From: Alistipes sp.
GTDB taxonomy: Bacteria > Bacteroidota > Bacteroidia > Bacteroidales > Rikenellaceae
NCBI GenBank assembly: GCA_017647025.1
Contig: JAGCLL010000015.1
Location: 1 to 32,119, forward strand
Direction: 5' to 3'
DNA length: 32,119 nt
Positions 22,176 through 31,913 of the stretch are shown in pieces. The translations under genes were made by a program, and so were the position numbers. Within the stretch, counting starts at the first letter, position 1. Each line of letters starts with the position of its first letter. The notes beneath the pieces were generated by a model, which did no database searches, was not told the DNA's origin, and saw only the letters and a program-made list of their open reading frames with translations.

Positions 22176-24770
22176 CTATTTCGATTTGAGTGTTACCGAA
22201 GCCGAGCCAACGCCCTTGCCCGATACTTTAAGTACTATATCGCCAGCCTGCTTGGTGGTCTGAACGCCAACAACCAACTCTCCATTAAAGAGTTTCATAG
22301 TTGGGTTTGTAAATACCTCCACCGAAGTCTGGTCGCCATTGCAAACGCCACGGAACTTACCCTCGCCCGTAACCTTCATAACGAGTTGGTGCTGAGCCGT
22401 AGGGCAGAAGTTACCATCCTTATCAACCACTCGCACCGCAACAAATGCCATATCCTCGCCATCGGCATTAAGATAACCTCCCAACGAGAAGTGCGAAGGG
22501 TTCGAACTGTTGAACATCTCGCTATACTTACGCACCGCTGCGCCTGTTCCTCTATCAGCACAGAGTTCGAGGTGGTGAGGCGCTCCGGCTGTTCTTACAA
22601 CCCTCTCGCCGACCTTCAATCCGTGTTTGTCGTAGACCACAACCTTAATTTCACCCGGCTCGTACTTAACCTCGTTCCAACGCAAACGATAGCGATCGAG
22701 AATATCGCCATCAGTTGTTTTTGTGCGCTTACCCTGACTCTTGCCATTTACAAACAACTCCGCAGTAGGGTAGTTGGTGTAGCAATATACTGGGGTAATC
22801 TCGCCTTCACGCCCCTCCCAATTCCAATGTGGAAGGAGGTGGATTGTAGGCTGCGTAGTGTTCCAGCGAGAGCGATAGAGGTAGTATCTATCTTTTGGCA
22901 AACCTGCCAAATCGAAAATTCCGAAGTAACTACTGCGTGAAGGCCAAACATCGTTGTACGGAGTGGGCTCGCCCAAATAGTCAAATCCAGTCCAAACGAA
23001 CTCGCCAATAACCCAAGGTTTCTCCTGCTGTACCCAGTCGTAATCTGGCAAGTTACCCCAAGTTACAACCTCGGTGTCATAACTGCTATTGTGATAATCA
23101 GCGTAGCAAATACCCGCCTTCTTCAACGCATCACGACTCTCTTTATCTCTACCCACCAAGCAAGTATTTACCACAGGGAAGTGATATACACCTCGCGAAG
23201 ATACTGTCGAAGCGGTCTCTGAACCGAGCACAAAGCCGTGTCCCGAACGAGCATAGACCTGATCGTACTTGCCTACGGCATAGTTGATACCCATAATATC
23301 GAAAACCTGCGCTGCGCCCATCTCGATATCGAGCAATGGTTTGTTCATTCCTGCCGTTACTGGTCGAGAAGGATCCAAGCGATGGAGTTCCTTAACCAAC
23401 ATATTTGCAATTGTCGCACCTGGATTTTTGCTCTGATTTTCGGGTTTTGGTCTATACCACAACTCTCGCAACTCATTTCCAGCGCTCCACATCACAATCG
23501 AAGGGTGCAACTTATGGTTATTTACCAAGTTTGCCAAATCACGCTTATACCAATCGTAGAAGAATCTGTTGTAGCCATTCTCCATCTTTCCGTCAACCCA
23601 CTCATCAAAACTCTCTGCCATAACCAAGAATCCAAGTTCATCGCAGAGATCCATCTGCCACTTCGACGGCATATTGTGCGATGTACGAATACCATCGCAA
23701 CCCATAGAACGCAACAATTCGAGTTGTCGGCGAATAGCCGCCTTATTCTCGGCTGCGCCCAACATTCCGAGGTCGTGGTGCATACATACACCCTTGATTT
23801 TGCGACTCTTACCATTCAACTCAAAACCCTTTTCAGGTGAATAATGAATAGTGCGGAAGCCAATGCGCTCGGTTTTGCTATCTACAACTCTGCGAGAGCC
23901 ATCTGCCGCAACAGCCAACACATCGACCTTCATATCGTAGAGTTTCGGCTCCTCTGGCGACCAAGGTGTGATACCAGCAAAGGTGTGCGCAGTAAATGCC
24001 TTACCAGTGCCATCTATCATCTGCTCGAACTCCTCGCCTGCCACGCTCCAACGAGCAACGAGTTTTTTACCTGCGAAGCCTGTTGTCTGCACCTCGAATG
24101 ATGCTGTAACATCGCCCTTATCGTTGAGCGAGAGGGTAGTCATATTCAATCCCCAACAATCAATCGCTGTTACCGATGTTGTGGTGAGGAATACAGGGCG
24201 GTAGATACCGCCACCCGGATACCAGCGACTTGTTTCGTTCAGGTTTTCGGCACGCACAGCCAATACATTATCTCTTCCATCACGATAGACAAATGGGGTA
24301 ATATCGACATTGAAGGTGTTGTATGGGTGTTTCCACTCGCCAGCCCAATGACCATTCACATAGACCACAGGCTCGCCAAAGACTCCACCAAAGGTCAAAA
24401 TTGCTCGTTCACAAGCCTCTGGCACCGAGAATTTTACACGATACCAACCTGCACCGATAAATGGCAATGCTCCGGTACGGCCTGTGCGAAGTTTCTTCAC
24501 CTTATCGCCATCCTCGACAACCATAACAACCTGACTATCATTCTTCTCGTCGAATGGGCCTTTGATTGCCCAATCGTGTGGCACAGCAACTACCTCCCAC
24601 GCTGTATCATCGTAGTTCTCGGCAGCAACCTTTGCTCCGTCAGCCTTCATCTGCTCACTTTCAAGCGAAAAACGCCAATTGTCAGCCAATTGCACCTCTT
24701 TACGCACGCTCTGTGCCATAACCATCAATGGCAACGCTATTGCAAGAAACAATAACAAGGTTCTTCTCAT
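22176..24770 (-). CDS. Secreted glycoside hydrolase family 2 (beta-galactosidase-like)
   Basis: An 864 aa enzyme with a signal peptide (MRRTLLLFLAIALPLMVMAQ). A GH2 sugar-binding domain comes first (about 25-195: VPHDWAIKGPF, GAGWYRVKF, WYPGGGIYRPV), then the immunoglobulin-like domain, then the catalytic barrel from KGVCMHHDLG (326 on). The acid/base is Glu433 in WSAGNELREL, and the nucleophile is probably Glu518 in LGSETAS. GEFVWTGFDYLGE (589-601) is the later barrel motif. C-terminal domains (DUF4982-like and a beta-sandwich) complete it. It should cleave a beta-linked galactoside or related sugar in the periplasm or at the surface. It lies between a HAD gene (15 bases) and a FAD oxidoreductase (22 bases). 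Confidence 0.92.
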   Translation of the reverse strand: MRRTLLLFLAIALPLMVMAQSVRKEVQLADNWRFSLESEQMKADGAKVAAENYDDTAWEVVAVPHDWAIKGPFDEKNDSQVVMVVEDGDKVKKLRTGRTGALPFIGAGWYRVKFSVPEACERAILTFGGVFGEPVVYVNGHWAGEWKHPYNTFNVDITPFVYRDGRDNVLAVRAENLNETSRWYPGGGIYRPVFLTTTSVTAIDCWGLNMTTLSLNDKGDVTASFEVQTTGFAGKKLVARWSVAGEEFEQMIDGTGKAFTAHTFAGITPWSPEEPKLYDMKVDVLAVAADGSRRVVDSKTERIGFRTIHYSPEKGFELNGKSRKIKGVCMHHDLGMLGAAENKAAIRRQLELLRSMGCDGIRTSHNMPSKWQMDLCDELGFLVMAESFDEWVDGKMENGYNRFFYDWYKRDLANLVNNHKLHPSIVMWSAGNELRELWYRPKPENQSKNPGATIANMLVKELHRLDPSRPVTAGMNKPLLDIEMGAAQVFDIMGINYAVGKYDQVYARSGHGFVLGSETASTVSSRGVYHFPVVNTCLVGRDKESRDALKKAGICYADYHNSSYDTEVVTWGNLPDYDWVQQEKPWVIGEFVWTGFDYLGEPTPYNDVWPSRSSYFGIFDLAGLPKDRYYLYRSRWNTTQPTIHLLPHWNWEGREGEITPVYCYTNYPTAELFVNGKSQGKRTKTTDGDILDRYRLRWNEVKYEPGEIKVVVYDKHGLKVGERVVRTAGAPHHLELCADRGTGAAVRKYSEMFNSSNPSHFSLGGYLNADGEDMAFVAVRVVDKDGNFCPTAQHQLVMKVTGEGKFRGVCNGDQTSVEVFTNPTMKLFNGELVVGVQTTKQAGDIVLKVSGKGVGSASVTLKSK

Positions 24771-24785
24771 AAGTGTATCTATTTT

Positions 24786-25391
24786 TTAGTTATTATAAAT
24801 CACCTTTCGCAGTTCATTGCAAGCATTTTCGGGATTGCTGCGATCAAAATGGAAGGGCACAATCCCCAACTCCGCTGCCGCATCAACATTCTCTCTGCGA
24901 TCGTCAATAAATATAGTTTCGTCTGCCTTTACTCCGTATCGCTCGAACAGCAACTCATAAATCTCCCTTTCAGGCTTTACTCGCTGCACCTCGCACGATA
25001 TAATCTGCTCGTCGAAGTGGGCAAATAGTGGCATCTTGCGCAAAAACTCAATATACTCTAACGACATATTCGAGAGCACAATCAGGCGATAGCCCTTTGC
25101 CTTCAACTCCTCGATAAGTGCCACAGTAGGCTCAACAGCCTCTTGGTATTCGACTGCCAGCAGCATATTTGCCTTGGCTGTATCAACATCGCAGCCACGA
25201 TACTCCGCCACCGCCTTGGCAACCTCATCTACCGAGCGCACACCACGGTCATAATCCTCCCAGAATTTCGGAACACCCCCTTCGGGTGTCGTGAAGACAA
25301 ACGAAAAGAATTCGTCCAAGTGCTTTGGAAAGCGTTGCGGATTACGAGCCACAACAACACCTGCAAGGTCAAAAACTATATTTTTAAGCAT
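24786..25391 (-). CDS. HAD family hydrolase (YihX-like)
   Basis: A 201 aa HAD-superfamily protein. Motif I is FDLAGVVV, with nucleophile Asp8 but Ala10 where classical phosphatases have the second Asp; this position is often Gly or Asn in the YihX-type branch. Motif II is VLSNMS, motif III is RVKPEREIYELL, and motif IV is FIDDRREN. A helical cap (about residues 17-85) is present. YihX removes phosphate from alpha-glucose-1-phosphate. A sugar phosphatase role would suit its place between GH31 (10 bases upstream) and GH2 (15 bases downstream), but this is inference. Confidence 0.85.
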   Translation of the reverse strand: MLKNIVFDLAGVVVARNPQRFPKHLDEFFSFVFTTPEGGVPKFWEDYDRGVRSVDEVAKAVAEYRGCDVDTAKANMLLAVEYQEAVEPTVALIEELKAKGYRLIVLSNMSLEYIEFLRKMPLFAHFDEQIISCEVQRVKPEREIYELLFERYGVKADETIFIDDRRENVDAAAELGIVPFHFDRSNPENACNELRKVIYNN

Positions 25392-25401
25392 TACTTGTCT
25401 A

Positions 25402-28038
25402 CTATTGTTTTGTGAGCAATGCCTTTATGTGGGTACGGAACTCCTCTGGGAGTTTATCCATCTTCTCAATCTCCACAAGGCACTCTGCCAACGACTTATA
25501 GTAAGCATCAACATACTTGTGAGCCTCTGGCAAGAACTCAACGATAAAGTTTGGAGCCTGCGAAACATTCATATAGAAGTCTGGCAAGAGCATATATGGG
25601 TCGTAGTACTGTGCAAACGACTCCTTAAACTCGGCTGTGAGTGCTACGCAACGAGTTACAATGCCCTGCATACCATACAACTTCGATTGCTGAGCCAAAT
25701 CCTCCTCGGCGAACTCTACCTCAACAGTGCAACCCTTTGTGCAATCAACCTCTCCAAGTAGAATATATGGTGCGAGTGTATAGCCATCATAACCCCACTC
25801 GCCAACCTCGGCATAGCGGCTATATGGCAACTCCTTACCATTAAGGCGAACACTCTTTGGAGGGAAGTTTGCAGGCAAACGCAATTCGTAAGATGTTGTA
25901 GGCAACATTCCCTCGTAAGCGCCTTGGCGTGGAGCAATAGTTATAACAACCTTATTGCCCTCGGTACACTTTGTAACCTTTGTAGTAGCGTATGCCGTAG
26001 CGTAATCCTTCGATTTACCATCATCCTCATAGATTGAGGTCTCTCCATCGCCACCTGGAACGAATGTCAAGACATACGAATTGATTGTCTGCTGCAAGTT
26101 ACGCACCGACTTTGGATACATCGGAATAATCGAGCCAGCCTCAACAAAGTATGTATTCTCCGACAATGTGCAGTGAATATCAATCAACTCGTCGCTACCC
26201 TCATACATCTTTCCGCTTGCCATATTGAACCAGCGCTTACCCTTTGGCAACCAGACCTTGCGAGAAGAGAGTCCTGTAACCTTGTCGGCAGGGCTTACGA
26301 TTGGGGCTACGAGCATATCATCACCAAACATAAACTGCTCCTTCTGCGAGTATGCCAACTCGTGCTCTGGGTAGGTGTAGTACATAGGACGACACATCGA
26401 AACGCCTGTGTCGAATGTCTGACGAGCAGCAGCATAGATGTATGGTGCAAGCGCATAACGCAAATGCATAGTAGCACGCATATCCAACATATGGTCAGGG
26501 AATTGCCAAATACGACGCTCAATGGTGCGGTCTTTGGTTGAGTGAGTCTTGAATACAGGGGTAAATACTGCATACTGCAACCAACGCAAGTACAACTCTG
26601 GATCTGTAATATGCGGATCACCATTCAAGAAGTGATGACCACCAATATCGTGTCCCCAATAACCATAACCCACATTCGATGCAGTAGCCGTAAACCAAGG
26701 CAAGAATGCCAACGACTCCCAAGCGATGTAAATATCGCCCGAAAAACCAGTCTGGTAACGATGTGAGCCAAGACCTCCCCAACGGTGGTAAATTGCAGGG
26801 CGCTCATTGCCCTTCTCTGCCATATGGTGGTCGAATGTATGGTTGAGCCAGAATGTATTGCTCAAACCCTCTACATATTTACTAGTTCTCCACTGCTGCC
26901 AATCGAGCCACCAGAGGTCGATACCTTGCTCCTCCATAGGTTTGAGTACGGTATCAAAATAGGCGTCTGCCCACTTCATATCCGACATTCTGTAAGGAAT
27001 ACCCTTGCTCATATCTGTCCAGCCATAAGCCTTTGCAAAACGCTCGTATGGCTCCTCGAATGTAGGGATACCTGATGCTGGGTGGAGATTAAGCGAAGTC
27101 TTCAAATTCTGCTTATGGCACCACTTCAAGAAGTTCTCTGGCGAAGGGAAGAGTTGCTGCTTCCAAGTGTAACCTGTCCAGCCAATCTTCTGCCCATACT
27201 CATCACGAGGTGAAGTCTTACCCTTGCGCAAGCCCCAAGTCTCGTGCCAGTCCATATCGATAATAAGCACATCGAGTGGAATATCCAACGAACGCATTGT
27301 CTCTACCAAATCACGCAACTCATTGTCCGAATACTGCCAATAACGACTCCACCAGTAACCGAATGTATACTTTGGAGGGAGTGGAATATCACCTGCTACA
27401 CGAGTGTAGTCCTTCAACGCCTTGGTATACTCGTGTCCATAAGCGAAGAGGTACAAATCGAGGCGATCACCCGCAGGACGACACTCAACCCAGTTTTTCC
27501 AGTGATTGTCAACTGGAACGAAGAGGTGGCGCTGCGAATCGTCTACCACTGTCCAACCACCACGAGAGAGAAGACCTGTCTCCATATCGTGATTCTTTTT
27601 GAGTGGTTTCGAGCCATAGTAGCAGTCGAGTGTACGAGTTGTACCCATCAAGTTAAGAGTATCCTTATCGCCATAGTGCCATACGGTCTTCTTGCCTGCC
27701 ACCAAAATCTCTGCCGAGAGGTTCTCTGCCGAGAACTTTGCACCTTTAATATAGGTCAATGTAACATTCGAAGTTGTAATTGTAAGTTTCGAACGGCTCT
27801 GGCGCACCTTAAACGCTGGAACCTCCAACTTACGATTTACGAATGTAAGCGACGCTCTATCCTCGAACTTACCATCTTCACTCCACTCCATACGAATCAT
27901 CTGCGGAGTGAGAATCGTAAATCGAGCATTGCCCACAATGACTTGCGCCTTTTCATCAGCCTTTGGATTGTTCTCTGCAAAGGCGACAAACGGCATTACA
28001 AGCATAATTGCTAATGACCAAAAAGAGATCTTTCTCAT
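25402..28038 (-). CDS. Secreted glycoside hydrolase family 31
   Basis: An 878 aa enzyme with signal peptide MRKISFWSLAIMLVMPFVAFA. The N-terminal beta-sandwich runs to about residue 215. The catalytic barrel starts with PPKYTFGYWWSRY (221-233), with IIDMDWH (259-265), the nucleophile Asp379 in WWLDWQQW, the acid/base Asp435 in FSGDIYIAW, and YWGHDIGGH (460-468). A DUF5110-like C-terminal beta domain follows, with ISGSIIPMYP-type features and YEDDGKSKDY. A helical extension of about 100 residues ends the protein and is unusual. GH31 enzymes cleave alpha-glucosides, alpha-xylosides or, in some branches, other alpha-linked sugars; the specificity is not clear here. It heads the GH31-HAD-GH2 group. 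Confidence 0.92.
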   Translation of the reverse strand: MRKISFWSLAIMLVMPFVAFAENNPKADEKAQVIVGNARFTILTPQMIRMEWSEDGKFEDRASLTFVNRKLEVPAFKVRQSRSKLTITTSNVTLTYIKGAKFSAENLSAEILVAGKKTVWHYGDKDTLNLMGTTRTLDCYYGSKPLKKNHDMETGLLSRGGWTVVDDSQRHLFVPVDNHWKNWVECRPAGDRLDLYLFAYGHEYTKALKDYTRVAGDIPLPPKYTFGYWWSRYWQYSDNELRDLVETMRSLDIPLDVLIIDMDWHETWGLRKGKTSPRDEYGQKIGWTGYTWKQQLFPSPENFLKWCHKQNLKTSLNLHPASGIPTFEEPYERFAKAYGWTDMSKGIPYRMSDMKWADAYFDTVLKPMEEQGIDLWWLDWQQWRTSKYVEGLSNTFWLNHTFDHHMAEKGNERPAIYHRWGGLGSHRYQTGFSGDIYIAWESLAFLPWFTATASNVGYGYWGHDIGGHHFLNGDPHITDPELYLRWLQYAVFTPVFKTHSTKDRTIERRIWQFPDHMLDMRATMHLRYALAPYIYAAARQTFDTGVSMCRPMYYTYPEHELAYSQKEQFMFGDDMLVAPIVSPADKVTGLSSRKVWLPKGKRWFNMASGKMYEGSDELIDIHCTLSENTYFVEAGSIIPMYPKSVRNLQQTINSYVLTFVPGGDGETSIYEDDGKSKDYATAYATTKVTKCTEGNKVVITIAPRQGAYEGMLPTTSYELRLPANFPPKSVRLNGKELPYSRYAEVGEWGYDGYTLAPYILLGEVDCTKGCTVEVEFAEEDLAQQSKLYGMQGIVTRCVALTAEFKESFAQYYDPYMLLPDFYMNVSQAPNFIVEFLPEAHKYVDAYYKSLAECLVEIEKMDKLPEEFRTHIKALLTKQ

Positions 28039-28070
28039 TGTTATAACTTGTTTTTAGGGTTAATAATTTA

Positions 28071-29576
28071 TTATTGTTTTGTTATTTTCACATTTACATT
28101 GCCACTCATAGTTCGCAAATCCGAAGCAACAGCCTCAGCCGAAGATTTACCTTCGAAAGTTCCCACAACAAAGTTTAAGCCTATGCGTGAGATTGTGCAG
28201 TCGCTCTTATGCGAGAGGATTTTAGCCTTCATCTCATCGGTCAAAGTCGCCACTCCCGATATCTCCAAGTTGTATTGACTCTGCGAACGATGCATCTCTT
28301 CGAGCGTAGGGTAGTACTCGCCATCAACCCACACTGCGATAATAGGCTCCTTAAATCCTAACTTTTTGAGATAACTGGCACCATCCTTCGCCTCCTGCTC
28401 GGTGCGGAAACCACCCACGAAATAGGCATACAGACCATTGTTATAAGCAGTAGTGTAGGACAACGGCATAACACCTCGCAGAGCCGAGATATTTGGTCGC
28501 TTCGAGAACAATCCTATACGAATACGATAGATAGTTCCAAAATCATAGATTTTAGTCTGTGGTACAGGATTTTTTGAGTTGTATATTGTCGGAGTTTTAA
28601 CCGCTATATCCTCGTAATTGATAAAACTACGACGCTCCAACGAGAGTTTCGATAGACGATAATCACGATTTTTAAGTTCAGCAGCCACAACCTTCAACGA
28701 ATCACGAGCAGTCGTAAGAGAGAGCATCGAAGCCAACTGCAACTCGTACTCAGTCAAAGCCTTTTTGCGAGCATAGTAGCCCACCAACGCATCCGACTGG
28801 TAGAGGTCGCTATTTTCATTCACCTCTCGCTCTGCTCGTGCTGTACCCTCTGCCGAAAAGTCGAGCATAGCGGTATTTCCACTGCGCTCCATAATCAAGT
28901 CGTAGGCGTACATCTTATTGTAGTAGAGCGATGACCATAGCGAGGTTATCTCGTTGTCGTACTCGGCAATCTGCGCCACCTTCGAGGCAAATACCTTGGT
29001 CAATCTATCCGCCTCCTCTCGTGTTGGAGCCTCCATATATTGACGCTGAATAGCGAGGAGTTCCCCATATCGTTTGGTCTGATTTTCGACCGCAGTCTTA
29101 ACCTTCAACTCACGCTGTTGAGCATCGCACAAACTCTTATAGTCGGTTGCAGACAAGCGCTCTACAAAGTAATCGTTCAACACCAAATTGCGTTTTAGAC
29201 GACTTGCATCAGGCTGATAACTACTCTTAACCTCGTTCGCAACCCCAGCCTCGCTCTTATGGTTTGCTTTGGGTTGCAGTTTTGCCTGCTCGTACTTTGC
29301 CAAAGCGGCTTTCGCATCTCTTGCCGACACCACCTCAACAACTCTCTCATACTTCGCCTGCAAGAGTCGCAACTCTCGCTCCAAGGTCAATATCGTAGGA
29401 GCAATCTGTTTGCGCTGCTGCTCACCCTCACGGGAATACCTTGCTCGATAATCTGCCAACACATCCGCCACAGAATCACGCTTGAAGGCTGCATTCTCTA
29501 TATCCTTCGCACTCTGCGCCTGCGCACCAAAAGCGCACGCCAAAGCCACTGCTAATATAATTGTTCGTTTCATCAT
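28071..29576 (-). CDS. Secreted SPOR-domain coiled-coil protein
   Basis: A 501 aa protein with signal peptide MKRTIILAVALACAFGAQAQ, a long helical Lys/Glu/Ala-rich region (about 25-320) suggesting coiled coils, and two SPOR-like units in the C-terminal third. The first is seen in IYRIRIGLFSKRPNIS...AYFVGGFRTEQEAKDGASYLKKLGFKEPIIAVWVDGEY and the second in the last 75 residues. It probably binds peptidoglycan in the periplasm. The ATG at 29576 overlaps the trkH stop (ATGA-type coupling); ATG 29573 is the alternative, and the in-frame GTG at 29582 is less likely. GH31 begins 32 bases after its stop. Confidence 0.75.
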   Translation of the reverse strand: MMKRTIILAVALACAFGAQAQSAKDIENAAFKRDSVADVLADYRARYSREGEQQRKQIAPTILTLERELRLLQAKYERVVEVVSARDAKAALAKYEQAKLQPKANHKSEAGVANEVKSSYQPDASRLKRNLVLNDYFVERLSATDYKSLCDAQQRELKVKTAVENQTKRYGELLAIQRQYMEAPTREEADRLTKVFASKVAQIAEYDNEITSLWSSLYYNKMYAYDLIMERSGNTAMLDFSAEGTARAEREVNENSDLYQSDALVGYYARKKALTEYELQLASMLSLTTARDSLKVVAAELKNRDYRLSKLSLERRSFINYEDIAVKTPTIYNSKNPVPQTKIYDFGTIYRIRIGLFSKRPNISALRGVMPLSYTTAYNNGLYAYFVGGFRTEQEAKDGASYLKKLGFKEPIIAVWVDGEYYPTLEEMHRSQSQYNLEISGVATLTDEMKAKILSHKSDCTISRIGLNFVVGTFEGKSSAEAVASDLRTMSGNVNVKITKQ

Positions 29577-31015
29577 CGCCACATTCTAATAAACAAGAAC
29601 TGAATAAATCCGAATATCTCCAAACGCCCCATAAGCATCAGTACCGAGCCCTGAACTTTCAGCAACGACGGCAACTCGGCATAGTTATCCAACGAGCCTA
29701 CCGAGCCAAAACCTGGGCCCACATTGCCGATAAATGCGACAGACGAGGAGAATGCCGAGAGCAAATCCAAACCGAAGAGCGCACTTGTCAGCGTTCCGAG
29801 CAGTATCAACACAAAATATGTCGTGAGGAATAGTGTTACAGTATTGACCTGTCTATCGTCTTGTAAAATACCGTCAAGGCGGATACGGATAACAGCGTTA
29901 GGGTGTTGCTGGCCTCGCAAACGAGCCACCAGCACCTTGAAATAGAGCAGAACTCTATCAACCTTTACTCCTCCCGAAGTTGAGCCTGCACAACCGCAGA
30001 TAATCGAGAGGATAATCAGTATAACCACCGCAAATGGAGTCCAGAGGTTGGTATCAGCCGTAGCAAAACCCGTAGTCGTAATAAGCGACACGGTCTGGAA
30101 TACCGACTGTCGCAACGAAGTAAAGATATTCGGATATATATCGGCAAAATAGAGGCTCGTGCCGATAAGGAGCGTTGCTCCAACGATTATCGCCACATAT
30201 ACACGCACCACCTCCGAGCGGAATATATTGTTTGCCTTGCGGGTAAAGGTCGAGTAGATAAGTCCGTAGTGCAAACTCGACAAAAACATTGCCACAATCA
30301 AAACCCACTCAATCAGCGGACTATCATAGAAACCGACACTTGCATTTTTGGTCGAAAAACCTCCCGTAGCACACGCCGACATTGCGTGATTTACCGCATC
30401 AAACCAGCGCATACCCGCAAATTTCAACACCAAAGTTGAGATTATCGTCAAGCCGATATAGGTTACAAGCAGAATCTTCGCCACCATCTGCGTGCGATAA
30501 CGATAGTTATCCTTCGCCAACGACGACATCTCGATACCCGACAACGCCATCTTGTTTGTTCCGAGTGACGGCAAAATCAAAAGTGCAAACATCACTACAC
30601 CCACACCGCCAATCCAGTTGGTTGCCGAGCGCCAAAAGAGCAGGCCTTGTGGCAGAGCCTCGATATTGGTCAAAATCGAGGCACCCGTAGTCGTAAAGCC
30701 CGAAACACTCTCGAACCACGCATTTACCAGCGAGAACTCGCCACCCCAGATCAGTTATGTGATCATACCCACCACGCACGACAACACCCACGAGCCTACG
30801 ACAATCATAAAGCCCTCTTTGGTGGTGATATTTGTCGCCTTCGATACAAAAATCATCGGAAAACCTCCGAGCAACAGTGTCAGCAGAGCCGACAACAACA
30901 GTGGATAGAAGCCCGTATCGTTCGACACGAGCGAGATACCTGCCGACACAGCCATAATGACCGAAAGGCAGAGCATCACCGTACCCACATATCTCAAAAT
31001 TACACTAAATCGCAT
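29573..31015 (-). pseudogene. trkH: trkH potassium transporter with in-frame stop
   Basis: A TrkH/KtrB-type potassium channel subunit spanning 481 codons, a normal length, but broken by TAA at 30757-30755. Upstream is an 86 aa N-terminal piece (MRFSVILRYVG...SWVLSCVVGMIT). Reading continues in the same frame after the stop as LIWGGEFSLVNAWFESVSG and FTTTGAS, the first selectivity-filter loop, and later filters SACATGGFST, TTTGFATAD and GNVGPGFG are all intact. The family's usual Gly-Met-x-Pro-Tyr before this point suggests a TAC or TAT tyrosine codon mutated to TAA. It may be a real lesion, a strain polymorphism or a sequencing error. A TTG at 30673 could in theory start a 366 aa fragment, but that would lack the first pore loop. 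The start ATG at 31015 is 6 bases after the preceding stop. Confidence 0.88.
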
Positions 31016-31021
31016 CTTCAA

Positions 31022-31813
31022 CTACTGCATTTTGTTCGACTTCGAGATATTTATCAAGTTCTCGATATTATCGTTCAACTCCTTAATCTCATCTATCATC
31101 TCCGCCTTCACCTTATATGGCAATTTGAACGACAGATGGTCTGCCAATGCCTTGTTTATACAGAGTATAGGCTTCACGCCATAGATATAGACGAAGAAGT
31201 AGAACATCAGCACGATAGCAATCATCACCACCAACGAAATCAGCACGGGAGCCACCGAGCGATAGGCATTTTTAGACAACTGTGCAGCACGAGGGGCAAC
31301 CTGACCGTGCGAAAGGGTAGTGTAGCGCTTAACCTGCTCGGTAAAGCGGTCGTACGAAGGCTCATAGGCCTCAACATACCACTTGCGACCATCAACCTTA
31401 TGCACCTCAACAGTCAGCGAATCAATGACAACCGTTTCTGTCGAATGGAAATTATCGGTCAGCAAGCGCAACTCTGCACTGAACAGCGATAGACTATCCA
31501 CGCAACCCTGCACCACCGCAGGAGCATTATCACGCACCGAGGAGATTTGCGAGTCGAGTTCGGCCAACGCCTTGTGGCAAGCCGACTTATCCTCCTTGCC
31601 GAAGATGGCGATATCGATAATTGCACGGCTGTGGTCGTGTGCCGAACGCAACAAATTTTTAGAAACCTCCATATCTCGGCCGCTTGCCGAGAGGATTGCA
31701 TCGGTGTCATAACTGAGATTACTCAACTCAAACAACGAAATAACACCCGACGCTGTAAGCAGTGCAACAATACTCAAAAATGCCACCGTAACTCTCTTTC
31801 CAATACCTTTCAT
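31022..31813 (-). CDS. HAMP-domain membrane protein without output domain
   Basis: A 263 aa protein with a first transmembrane segment (about 8-27), a periplasmic helical region (28-185) like the four-helix-bundle sensor of chemoreceptors, and a second transmembrane segment (187-212). A HAMP-like stretch follows (YGVKPILCINKALADHL ... DEIKELNDNIENLI, 211-254). It then stops after KSNKMQ, with no kinase, cyclase or methyl-accepting domain. Such proteins may act through protein contacts. The gene lies directly upstream of trkH, which suggests a link to ion transport. Its promoter is the element at 31850-31858. Confidence 0.75.
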   Translation of the reverse strand: MKGIGKRVTVAFLSIVALLTASGVISLFELSNLSYDTDAILSASGRDMEVSKNLLRSAHDHSRAIIDIAIFGKEDKSACHKALAELDSQISSVRDNAPAVVQGCVDSLSLFSAELRLLTDNFHSTETVVIDSLTVEVHKVDGRKWYVEAYEPSYDRFTEQVKRYTTLSHGQVAPRAAQLSKNAYRSVAPVLISLVVMIAIVLMFYFFVYIYGVKPILCINKALADHLSFKLPYKVKAEMIDEIKELNDNIENLINISKSNKMQ

Positions 31814-31824
31814 ATCCGCACAAA

Positions 31825-31866
31825 AAAATTGTTATCCTTGATTAATTTCGCAAAGATAACAATTTT
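31825..31866. promoter_or_regulatory. Promoter with a 12 bp inverted repeat
   Basis: On the minus strand TATCTTTGC (31858-31850) is an exact -7 element for the HAMP protein gene. It lies inside a perfect inverted repeat, AAAATTGTTATC (31825-31836) and GATAACAATTTT (31855-31866), with an 18-base spacer that includes the likely start site. The right arm covers the -7 box, so the repeat more probably acts as DNA (an operator) than as an RNA hairpin. Confidence 0.6.
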
Positions 31867-31913
31867 AACTAATAAAAACTATGTTTTTAAGGATATTTTT
31901 AATTGGCAGTTAA

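Noticed and set aside
24786-25391. Missing second Asp in motif I of the HAD protein as a sign of inactivity
   Set aside because: YihX-type relatives commonly lack that residue, so it is not strong evidence of loss of function.
30673-30675. TTG as a true start for a short TrkH
   Set aside because: The reading frame upstream of it encodes conserved TrkH sequence up to the TAA, so the gene is interrupted rather than short.
31855-31866. Resemblance to the lac operator half-site GGATAACAATT
   Set aside because: The match is short and AT-rich, and no LacI-type gene is nearby; treated as coincidence.
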